Assembly (NCBI GenBank): GCA_036389315.1
Contig: DASVQF010000022.1
Coordinates: 1 to 64,000 of the forward strand
Source of the DNA: DASQYE01 sp036389315
Lineage (GTDB): Bacteria; Acidobacteriota; Blastocatellia; Pyrinomonadales; Pyrinomonadaceae
Direction: 5' to 3'
Length of the DNA: 64,000 nt
Shown here in pieces: positions 51,459-59,817 of the stretch. How positions within the stretch are numbered: the first letter of the stretch is position 1; each line of letters begins with the position of its first letter. The notes beneath the pieces were generated by a model. It saw nothing but the letters and a program-made list of their open reading frames with translations, did no database searches and was not told where the DNA came from. Position numbers and translations under genes: made by a program.

Positions 51459-53268
51459 TTTCTTCGTTCTCCTTCACGTTCGGTTTGCATGGTTCAGGAA
51501 AGCCTTGCCAAAATTCGACGACATCGAGCGCGTCCATAAAATATGTCGCGTGTTTTACATACTCTGTTTCATCTGTCTGGCGCACCTCGTTAAAGAACAA
51601 TGTCTTTGTGTCTTCAACCAATAGCCAACTGAAATTTCTCTCTTTTTCTTTTGATTCAGCTTCGTAGCGATGTGCGATCAAATTAACCCGTGCCGTAGTT
51701 TCATCTTTGCCCAAGAACAGTGCCTCACGCAGAGAGTGTAGCTGGCTATTGGGTAGTCTGCGTTTGCCGTCCTCATCTGCCGTACGCATTGCATTGACGC
51801 GCCTTTCGAGTTGGCTGAACGTGCGACGCTCAGCCCAGTCTTTCTGTATCGCCTCTGCTAATTCTTTTGTGTTAGTCACGATGTAAGGCTTGGCGACAAG
51901 CTCGGTCTCGCCGTTATCAACAGTTAACCTTTCGCGTATGTCTTCCAAATCAGAGTGAGCCGAATCGTAGAGAATGTGATAATCGAAGGCTGAGCAGGGA
52001 ATTTGTTCCGCCACTTCTTTCCCATCTCTTTGGATTTTTTGTTGAACTTTCTCTTTAACTTGCTTGGCTGATCTCAAAAGGCGTTCAGCGAGTTCATAGC
52101 CCTGATGGAAAGGGAAATGCGGTTTGACAATCGCAACTCCTGCGCAGATACCTAGATAATCTTTTTTGAAAGCCCTTTGAGCAATTTGCTTGACAATATC
52201 TTCGATCAACTCGTGAGTTTTTTTTGTTTCTGCTTGAAAGGCGGTTAAGAAATCATAGGTGAATTTTAGGGCGTATTGTCCGTCGCACAACACCGTCAAA
52301 TCATCGCCTCCAAGTACAAGCGGCACGACGGGCAGGGTCAGTTCATGCAATTCATCCTCGCTTAAATCCTTAATCTCTTTCTTTTGCCTTTTGGCTTCTC
52401 GTTTGGCAATAGAATTCCAGAGATGTTCCAGCGCGGTTTTTGTCGCTTTAATTGTGCAAACATCAAGCGCGAGCGAAAACTTCCGATACTCTTTAAGATA
52501 CTGGCGACCAGTCCAAATCCCGTTCTGATCAAAACCTGCGTACTCGTTGAAGTGAAGAAAAATTTGTCCCAAGCCATTACCGTCAGCGTGAATCACGGCT
52601 ATCCAAGCAGATTTTTCTATGGCTTCAGGCTCAATTAACTTATAGCCAATAATTTCTGCAATTCGGTCTCTTCCGTTTCGCTTATTCTCGCTTTTCGCTT
52701 TAGATATCTGCGATACCGAAATAGTGTTTCCGCCTTCTCGTTCACTAGTTTGCGCGGGTAATCCGCTCGTGGCGCATGGGGCGACGAAAGGGAGGCGCAA
52801 GAATCGCTGTTCACTGCTGGGCATTCGATAGCGAATTTCTTCGAGCCGGTGATGAACTTCACTCATGCCTTCGTGAATGTCGGTCAAATCGTCCTTAACT
52901 TCCCAAATCTTGCCGTGAACTGTGAGTCCTGGCATTTCGGTTACAGCCCTTTTCGTAATTTTGCTGATAACTTCTTCGGCTTTTGCTCTATTTTTTGTGA
53001 GAAGGATGGCTTTGCCGGAAGTGGCGACGATTATTTCCACTGCGTCTGCGTTCGTCGAATCTTCAATCCGTGTTTCATCAAGCAATAGCTTTCGCAATTC
53101 ACTGCCGTTAAAGTCGGTTTCATAGTCGTAACTTCTGCCGACCGCTTCCAAAACAAATTTTGTACCGACTTGGTAAGTCAATTCCGATGCGCCGATGTTT
53201 TCGCGCAGTTTGTTTGTTGCAAAGATGTAGCGCTGATTGCCCGAAGTCTCAATCAAAACAATATTCAT
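51451..53268 (-). CDS. cas10: Cas10, HD-less, with GGDD cyclase motif
   Basis: 605 residues from the ATG with AGAGG upstream. It opens directly with the NIVLIETSGNQRYIFATNKLRENIGASELTYQVG segment; no HD nuclease domain precedes it. Palm domains: WIAVIHADGNGLGQIF (228-236) and LVLGGDDLTVLCDGQYAL with GGDD at 320-323. The complex should therefore make cyclic oligoadenylate but lack Cas10 DNase activity. This fits the neighbouring CARF and Crn2 genes. The frame extends 24 codons upstream without family similarity. Confidence 0.92.
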   Translation of the reverse strand: MNIVLIETSGNQRYIFATNKLRENIGASELTYQVGTKFVLEAVGRSYDYETDFNGSELRKLLLDETRIEDSTNADAVEIIVATSGKAILLTKNRAKAEEVISKITKRAVTEMPGLTVHGKIWEVKDDLTDIHEGMSEVHHRLEEIRYRMPSSEQRFLRLPFVAPCATSGLPAQTSEREGGNTISVSQISKAKSENKRNGRDRIAEIIGYKLIEPEAIEKSAWIAVIHADGNGLGQIFLHFNEYAGFDQNGIWTGRQYLKEYRKFSLALDVCTIKATKTALEHLWNSIAKREAKRQKKEIKDLSEDELHELTLPVVPLVLGGDDLTVLCDGQYALKFTYDFLTAFQAETKKTHELIEDIVKQIAQRAFKKDYLGICAGVAIVKPHFPFHQGYELAERLLRSAKQVKEKVQQKIQRDGKEVAEQIPCSAFDYHILYDSAHSDLEDIRERLTVDNGETELVAKPYIVTNTKELAEAIQKDWAERRTFSQLERRVNAMRTADEDGKRRLPNSQLHSLREALFLGKDETTARVNLIAHRYEAESKEKERNFSWLLVEDTKTLFFNEVRQTDETEYVKHATYFMDALDVVEFWQGFPEPCKPNVKENEESE

Positions 53269-53349
53269 ACTCAACCTCTGAAGCTTTCGTCGTAAGATTT
53301 CATTTCGTGACTTGTCACTTAAGGTCGGCAGCAAAAACATCCTGACTTT

Positions 53350-54420
53350 TCACACTGCGACGCGGTAACGCCCAAGCCCGAAGGCCGTGCCGCTGCCGAC
53401 ATGGAGGAATTCTCCGGCGATGAGGAGTGGCAATAGCTCAGAAATTGTCTTGCCTGTAAAGACGGCTTCACCCATGAAGCCGTCTTGTTCGATCTGCTTC
53501 TCCTGTCGGTTCGAGTAGCGTTTGAGTTCCTGCTGCCAGAGACTCTCTGTTTGCGTTGTTGCCGTGCGCGCTTGCGCGAGCAGGGCTTGATAGTCGTAAT
53601 CGAGTTTGATGGCGCTGTGTGTTTGAACCAGCATGGTGAGCCGTAGCGAGAGGCTTTTCACTAATTGCTCGAAGTGTAGGAGCGACTGCAAGCTCTTCTG
53701 GAAACGTAGGCGCGTCGGCGTCAGGAAGAGAAGCCGTAGCGTATCCCCCGTTTCGAGTTGCGTCAACCTGTCTTTGACCAGCTCGCTTAAGTTTCTGCGT
53801 GTGTCGTGCGGCGGGATGCGCGTCATCTCGGGCATGTAAACTTTCAGGCGAGTTGTTGATCCATCAAGCGCCAATACTTCTGTCAGAACAAAGGGGGTGC
53901 GCTGCGCTCCGAAGCCGTGACGTGCCATCAGGCTGACGGCATAGATGATGTAAGGCAGTTCTTCAATCGCCGCTCCGATGAGCGTCAGGCCGAAACGCAG
54001 TTCGTCGCCAGCCGTGAAGCGCAATGGCTCGGCAAACAGTCTCTTTTGCCCGTTATGTTTCCCGCCATTTGCTTGCGCGTGGCCAAGCTCTGTGTTGAAC
54101 GGAAGCGCCGAATATTTCTGGCCGGGCAACGGCGGCTCGAAGATGAAGGGGCGCGGGGCGTTCTGCTGTTGCTTGAGCAGGCCGGTTGGTCGGTTGGCGC
54201 GCGACTCGAACAGGCGCGGATATAGGCAACGCTCTGAGAGTAAACAGCGCGCGCAATCTTGGTGCGGCATCGAGCATGCCACAGCCTTCAGCGCATAACC
54301 GAACGAGCCGCGAAATGTCGAGCCGAGAAATGGCGGAAGGTCACCCGCTGCCAGCGCGGCCAGTCGAAACTCATACTGCGCTAAAGAGAGAGCTTTTAAA
54401 TGTTCAAGTGTTACGCACAA
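53350..54420 (-). CDS. cas6: Cas6 pre-crRNA endoribonuclease
   Basis: 356 residues, starting at a TTG. Features: LPPFLGSTFRGSFGYALKAVACSMPHQDCARCLLSERCLYPRLFE, with Cys positions often seen in this group, then FIFEPPLP and LRFGLTLIGAAIEELPYIIYAV. The C-terminal region is EAVFTGKTISELLPLLIAGEFLHVGSGTAFGLGRYRV, the glycine-rich loop of Cas6 (PF10040-type). It would cut repeats 8 nt upstream of each spacer, giving ATTGAAAC handles. First gene of the cas operon. Confidence 0.9.
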   Translation of the reverse strand: MCVTLEHLKALSLAQYEFRLAALAAGDLPPFLGSTFRGSFGYALKAVACSMPHQDCARCLLSERCLYPRLFESRANRPTGLLKQQQNAPRPFIFEPPLPGQKYSALPFNTELGHAQANGGKHNGQKRLFAEPLRFTAGDELRFGLTLIGAAIEELPYIIYAVSLMARHGFGAQRTPFVLTEVLALDGSTTRLKVYMPEMTRIPPHDTRRNLSELVKDRLTQLETGDTLRLLFLTPTRLRFQKSLQSLLHFEQLVKSLSLRLTMLVQTHSAIKLDYDYQALLAQARTATTQTESLWQQELKRYSNRQEKQIEQDGFMGEAVFTGKTISELLPLLIAGEFLHVGSGTAFGLGRYRVAV

Positions 54421-54998
54421 TATAGCTAACCTGTCTCCCGTTATGGGCTGACCTTAGATGCTAGGCTTTTACCATGCGAATCTTGGCGAGTCTCTGCTCA
54501 GCAAGATTGCCGGACGATGGATATAAGCTATGGCACTGGCGGGAGGCGGCGTTTGACGGGGATAGAGATGCAGCCGAAGCCAGCCGTCTTCGATTTCTAC
54601 TCATTCAGCAGCGCACGATGACGAAATGATGTGTGCGCTCATTTACTTGTACTTGTGCAAGCTGCGAGGAATCTGAGATGCCGAAACATATAACTGAATC
54701 GGGCTACCAAAGCGCGAGGAAGATGCAGCCCGGTTCCAAACCGGAAAGACTATATTCAATCGTGACCCGTTCACCCTCAAAAGCCCGGTGACCTGAGATA
54801 ATAGCTGCCGCTCTTGTTTTACTTAGCCCGTACCAAGATCAGTGAAGAATTTCTAAAAGAGAATTAAAGAACACTCTCATGGTACTGAATCACTGCGGCA
54901 AATCGGGCACAATATAACCCCGCAGAATTAGAGACACAAGCTTTTTCCGACTTTCCTGACGGCTATCGTTTTAGTAGACCGCCCACATAGCGGAAGGT
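54421..54998. other. Gene-free stretch upstream of cas6
   Basis: 578 nt with no convincing frame, hairpin or RNA. It should hold the promoter of the minus-strand cas operon and, at its right end, grades into decayed repeats of array 2. I see no clear -35/-10 pair. Confidence 0.4.
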
Positions 54999-55744
54999 AT
55001 TTCACCGTAATCCGCTTCAGGCGCGACCTCTATTCCCCCGCAGACATACGCCGCGTCCGCCGATAAAGCATTTCAACCTGCTTTAGACGCGGCTTCTATC
55101 CTCACTTCGGCAAGAGGTGTATGAGTGAAACTTCTGATCAAGTTTCACTCCACTTTCATTGCGGTCTTTCTTCTCACATGGCGTGCCTATTGAAGAATGA
55201 TCCAACAAGTTAGTTTCAATCCGCTTTCAATGCGGCCTTCGTTCTCACTTCAGAAAGGAAGATTTCGATGAAAGAAGAAAGAGTTTCAATCCGCTTTCAA
55301 CGCGGCCTTCGTTCTCACGCCTCACCGAACGGCTGGATGCCCGAACAGGTTAAGTTTCAATCCGCTTTCAACGCGGCCTTCGTTCTCACATGCTGGAGGG
55401 AAGTCGGCAGAGTTTTTAATGTAGTTTCAATCCGCTTTCAACGCGGCCTTCGTTCTCACGCAAAGTATTTCAAAGACGGCGGCAGTATGCTTACGTTTCA
55501 ATCCGCTTTCAACGCGGCCTTCGTTCTCACGGAGAAATGTAAAGCATTTAAGTCTTCCCTGAAAAAGTTTCAATCCGCTTTCAACGCGGCCTTCGTTCTC
55601 ACTTGTCCTGTTGTTCTGTGAGGGCACGATGGCTTGGTTTCAATCCGCTTTCAACGCGGCCTTCGTTCTCACCTCAGAAACGCTAACACCATGGAGGATA
55701 GAAGATGAGTTTCAATCCGCTTTCAACGCGGCCTTCGTTCTCAC
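54999..55744 (-). CRISPR. CRISPR array 2 (36-nt repeat, 8-10 repeats with decayed old end)
   Basis: Repeats begin at 55070, 55142, 55213, 55283, 55354, 55424, 55495, 55567, 55637 and 55709; spacers are 34-36 nt. The consensus differs from array 1 only at three positions (CTTTCAACGCGG for CTTTAGACGCGG, and CGTTCTCAC for CATTCTCAC). The two oldest repeats are heavily mutated, and a still weaker relic lies near 54999-55039. The minus-strand repeat ends in ATTGAAAC; the leader is on the right. Confidence 0.95.
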
Positions 55745-56083
55745 TGTCCTCTCAATAACGCCCATGCTTGCTCAAACTTACGTGCCCTTTGTGCCGTACC
55801 CCGCCTTGCCCCTCTTTAACCGCTGCCATTTTTCCTACTTTTTCTCCTTAAAGTCAACATGTTCAATAAGTGCGAACCTCAATGCATTGCCTTTCCTTGC
55901 GCCGTCTCCTATCTCATTTAACTTCAGCGACTTCTTCTCAATCTCAATTCCCGGTGTGTCCTTTTGCACTGAGGTTCGCACCCAATTCTCAGATTTCAGA
56001 GATTAAGTCCTAACTCTTTACAACGTCTGAGCTAATCAAAAGTGAAAGCCTGCTCCGCATTGCCGAAAGGTAGTGCGAACCTC
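55745..56083 (-). promoter_or_regulatory. Leader of CRISPR array 2
   Basis: Homologous to leader 1. It holds GTGCGAACCTC at 55870-55880, its exact inverse GAGGTTCGCAC at 55971-55981 and GTGCGAACCTC again at 56073-56083. Shared blocks: TGCCGTACC, TTAAAGTCAA and CTCAATTCCCG. No gene lies in 55745-56380. Confidence 0.75.
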
Positions 56084-56380
56084 AAATGTCAATATCTTGT
56101 GCTCATGCTCTCCGAAAGTCGCAGTTTCTTGTGCCGTCTCAACCTATGCTTGCGACAAGGAAGAATTTGTGAGCTAAGAACAGAATATAGGAGTCAGAAG
56201 AACAGGCTAAAAACCCCCTTTGTTTTCATTCTGGTTTCTGACTTCTGGCTTCCAGATTATGACGCCTGCTTTTAGTTGCATTTCAGCAAGCTTGCTTTCT
56301 CCTCGCAGCCGTAAGAATTGTCGTATAACGGTATTGGTTCGTCTGTATGGCACCAAGAGAAAGCTTTAATAGGAGAAAAG

Positions 56381-57208
56381 ATGATGAGATTTTCAAACAA
56401 CAAATGGTCTACTATATCAGATACGGTCTTAATAATCGGATTGGTTTTACTCGGCGTCACGCTTCTCTCTATAGGATGCGGCTCGTCGTCCGGCATGCCT
56501 GACCGGAGCACACGAGCTGAATCCGTCGAGGTTAGCCAGCATCAGGTCATCACTGCGCCCGGCCTCTACTCTATCTTCGATGACAAAAGCCGAAGCTTGA
56601 ATTGCGCTCGCATCGCTCCGCTACAGGAACAAGACCTGACGGCTTTAATCAATATCCTGCGTCAGACAGGCGGCGAATTGTCTTTCGGTTTGATTGGCGA
56701 GTCAAGTAACTGCCCGCTCTTGCGCCTGCGCATTCCCTTGCCGCCAACGCATCCAGCCAAGCATACGGCGCAGAATCCTTTCGAGCGCGCCGAACAGGAT
56801 TCTGCGTTTCAAGAGGAGGTAAAGAAATATGAGATAAGGAGGCAAAGCTGGGAGGCCGAAGTCAATCAACGTATAGATGCCTTCATGGAAGCCGTCCGAC
56901 CACGATTGCAGGAGACTGCGAAGGATAGCACTACGGACGTGTATTCGGCGCTTGCCAGGGCAGAGCTATTTCTTAATGAGCCGGGCGCAGTCTGGCCCGC
57001 AGAGACGCATCGTTACATCATCCTGAACAGTGACGGGATTGATACGGCTAAACGCAAGCCTGTGGAGATCAAGAGCGGTGCGCGACTGCTGCTCATCAAT
57101 GGCAGCGGCAGTCTCGGAACGCTCGCTTTGATTCACCCTTTGCGCTTCGAGTCTAAACAGGCTGCGTTCGATTTTATCGCCGCCACAGAGCTTGGAAGGA
57201 ACAAATGA
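56381..57208 (+). CDS. Lipoprotein-like exported protein, unknown function
   Basis: 275 residues from the ATG with AGGAG upstream. One N-terminal hydrophobic segment ends in LLSIGCGSSSG, a near-lipobox with Cys33. The rest is not a family I recognise: a region with NCARIAPLQEQDLTALINILRQTGGELSFGLIGESSNCPLLRLRIPLPP, a charged helical middle (EVKKYEIRRQSWEAEVNQRIDAFMEAVRPRLQE) and a beta-rich end (YIILNSDGIDT ... GARLLLINGSGSLGTL). The end resembles a nucleotide- or metal-binding alpha/beta fold such as VWA. Its stop overlaps the next start (ATGA), so the two are coupled. Confidence 0.6.
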   Translation: MMRFSNNKWSTISDTVLIIGLVLLGVTLLSIGCGSSSGMPDRSTRAESVEVSQHQVITAPGLYSIFDDKSRSLNCARIAPLQEQDLTALINILRQTGGELSFGLIGESSNCPLLRLRIPLPPTHPAKHTAQNPFERAEQDSAFQEEVKKYEIRRQSWEAEVNQRIDAFMEAVRPRLQETAKDSTTDVYSALARAELFLNEPGAVWPAETHRYIILNSDGIDTAKRKPVEIKSGARLLLINGSGSLGTLALIHPLRFESKQAAFDFIAATELGRNK

Positions 57209-58127
57209 GCGCCACAGAGTTTTCAGCCGAGTTGCATGAGTTTCGTCGCCGGAAACTTTTTCGCCGGATCACGCAATCACTGCTGCCGGTTCACACCTAC
57301 TCACACCTGGCCGTGAGATACCAGGCTGCGCTTGAAGCCGCGAAGCAGAAGCTGCGTGCAACGCGCGAGATCAATCTTGAACTAATGCTGGCCGATGCCA
57401 AACGACGCGCAGGCTATGCCATTGTCTTGGTCGCGGCAATCGCCGTCTATGCGATTGATTTCATACTGCTCAGCGCTGTCGCAGAGTATTTTGCGCGCCG
57501 CGTGTATTCCGATCCGTTCATGGTAAGACTGGCGGGACTGGTCATCCCGGCGGCGATTCTGATTATCGAAATGATGATCGCCAGCCAGCGCGCGTTCGCT
57601 CACGAGGGCGCAGTCGAATACGGAGCATCGAATTCCTCATGGGTCTGGGTAGTCTTCAGCCTGCTGCTGCTCTGCTTCCTTCTATGCTGGTGGCGACGCA
57701 CATCGTTACTATGCCTGCACGAGCCGCGCAAGTTCTAGAGACCGTGAACATCCTCCTGATGGTAGGCCTCGTGGCTCTCGCCATTGTGATGCACGGTGTA
57801 GTGCTCTATGGCGGGCAGCTCGCTGTTGAAGCCAAGGCTTATCTATATCTCAAAATCCGCACGCGCAGGTTGAACAAGGAAATTAAGCGGTTGGACAACA
57901 AATATTATAAGGCGATTACGGCTGCAACTCGCGCCTACATATTGCATGAACATCTCGTGCAGGAGTACAGGTGGCTGTTCCCTAACGCGGAGATGTCAAC
58001 GGGGCCGTTCGATATAACGACCCGACGCCTTTTGCAAGCCAAACTCGGTCGTGAACTGCCCGGATTGCCGCAATCGCCTCACTCTCATGCACATGAAGAG
58101 CACAGTAATATACCTTCGACATTTTGA
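57205..58127 (+). pseudogene. Multi-helix membrane protein split by a frameshift
   Basis: The first frame (from 57205) gives a coiled basic start, two helices (AGYAIVLVAAIAVYAIDFILL; MVRLAGLVIPAAILIIEMMIA) and the beginning of a third (WVWVVFSLLLL), then ends in an unlikely tail at 57738. From about 57660 the minus-one frame continues as PSMLVATHIVTMPARAAQVLETVNILLMVGLVALAIVMHGVVLYGG and a charged C-terminus to 58127. Together they read as one ~300-residue, four-helix protein. A one-base indel or a real ribosomal frameshift would explain the split. Its partners are the lipoprotein before and the kinase after. Confidence 0.6.
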
Positions 58128-58192
58128 TAATGGAGAACCGGAGTTGACATGGATACTGAGCACTCAGTGTAAAAGGTTGATATAGCAGAGCG

Positions 58193-59725
58193 ATGAAAAG
58201 CAGCGCAGCACACATTGCGGAAGCAAATGAAGGTCTCCTGAACCTACAAGGATTGCGGCTGGACGCGCGCTTTGAGGTTGAGCGGCGTCTCACCTGCGGC
58301 AGCTACTCCGAAATCTATCTGGCGCGCAATCTTTCTCCTCGACGGGATGAGCCGGAGACGTTGATCGTCAAAGCTCTTAACCTGTGGTTGCAAGGTGAAC
58401 TGGATGCTGACTTGGAGCGCACATTGATCGAGAACATAGCGCTTGAAGCGCAGACGATGAAAAACTTTCGTCACGAGAATATCGTGCGTCTGTTTTCGTA
58501 TGGTAGAGCGCTTGATCAAGACGGACGACAGTTCTATTACCTGGTACTAGAATACATGCATGGCGGGAGCCTCGCCCAGCTCTGCCGCGCCCGTCCCCTA
58601 ACGTTCGAGCAAACGCTTGATTATACGGCGCAGATTTGCGCAGCACTTTCTTATGTTCACGCGCGAGATATAATTCATCGCGATGTCAAGCCGAACAACA
58701 TTGTGCTTTCCGCCGATTATCGGCAAGTGAAAATGCTTGATTTCGGTGTCGCGCGACTCTTGGGCAACGATAATGGACTGATCACAAAAGTCGGAACAGA
58801 TTTGTATGCTGCGCCGGAACACTATTCGCTCGCGCACGTGTCAGGAATCAAATTGACGCCCACAGCCGATGTGTATGCGCTGGCAAAGTCTGTTTATTTC
58901 ATGCTTTGCGGTAAGCCTCCATCGGATTTCAGGCAGCGACAAATCACCTCGTTGCCCATATTAGTTGAAGCGCAATCATGGGCTGTAGATGTATTGCGCA
59001 TACTTTTCAAAGCGACCTCAGAAAGCCCCCCTGACCGCTACCAGTCCGCTCAGGATTTTTACCAAGCGCTACAAGCAACAACTGAACGGACAACACACTC
59101 GATCCACAGTCGGCGAGAAGCAACCGTTAATCAGAAGCGTCCAAATTTGCGCATTGTAATAAATGTAATTCCAAAACAAACGCGCACTTGTAGTGTAATG
59201 GTGAAAGCACGATGGAAGCTCTTAGCTGGAGGCGCACGCAGCCTGACGAGTTGCATCAAAAAAAGATCAGGAATAATTTCCAGCCAAGCCTATCTGATAC
59301 CACTCAACTGTAAAGTTGGCCTCATCAATCTTTGGCAATATGTTGCGCAGTATTTGAAGACGCTGCCGCTCAAGCTGTTATTGCGCATTGCTGCTGTCAT
59401 CATTCTTTGTCTAACCCTGCTCATTGTAACGCCGCATCTTGTCAAGTGGTGGCGCTTACAGTCCTCTTTACTTTCAGCGAAACAGAATGGAACCAAAGCG
59501 CCTACTGAAGAGATCGCTATTGCCAGCACGGACATCAACATTCGTTCCGGACCAAGCAGAAAAGCGCCCAAAATTGGACTCGTTAAACGCAACTCGAAAG
59601 TGCGCATCCTAGCATTTAGCAGCGACCAGAGATGGTGCGAGATAGAAGTCTTACAACACGGACGCGATAAGGAAGAGGCTTCAGCAGCGGATCGCGGATG
59701 GATCTATTTTAAGGCACTTCGCTAG
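58193..59725 (+). CDS. Membrane Ser/Thr protein kinase with C-terminal SH3b domain
   Basis: 510 residues. Hanks-type kinase motifs: a degenerate Gly loop (LTCGSYSEIYLAR), Lys60, Glu85, HRDVKPNN (162-169), DFG (183-185) and APE (207-209), then DVYALAKSVYFMLCGKPP. A transmembrane helix (LLLRIAAVIILCLTLLIVTPHL) near 395 and an extracytoplasmic SH3b domain follow (DINIRSGPSRKAPKIGLVKRNSKVRILAFS). SH3b domains often bind peptidoglycan or peptides. It is the third gene of the cluster lying between two CRISPR arrays; its stop is only ~90 nt from array 3. Confidence 0.87.
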   Translation: MKSSAAHIAEANEGLLNLQGLRLDARFEVERRLTCGSYSEIYLARNLSPRRDEPETLIVKALNLWLQGELDADLERTLIENIALEAQTMKNFRHENIVRLFSYGRALDQDGRQFYYLVLEYMHGGSLAQLCRARPLTFEQTLDYTAQICAALSYVHARDIIHRDVKPNNIVLSADYRQVKMLDFGVARLLGNDNGLITKVGTDLYAAPEHYSLAHVSGIKLTPTADVYALAKSVYFMLCGKPPSDFRQRQITSLPILVEAQSWAVDVLRILFKATSESPPDRYQSAQDFYQALQATTERTTHSIHSRREATVNQKRPNLRIVINVIPKQTRTCSVMVKARWKLLAGGARSLTSCIKKRSGIISSQAYLIPLNCKVGLINLWQYVAQYLKTLPLKLLLRIAAVIILCLTLLIVTPHLVKWWRLQSSLLSAKQNGTKAPTEEIAIASTDINIRSGPSRKAPKIGLVKRNSKVRILAFSSDQRWCEIEVLQHGRDKEEASAADRGWIYFKALR

Positions 59726-59817
59726 CGTTACTTATCCATTCAGCCATTGCAACCTCTATGCTACACCAATCCGCCACAGACTCTATGGCATCGCCAGCGT
59801 TCATCTTTTATCTCCAA

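Noticed and set aside
59726..59817. tRNA-like look of the gap before array 3
   Set aside because: No consistent cloverleaf could be drawn; only scattered tRNA-like words.
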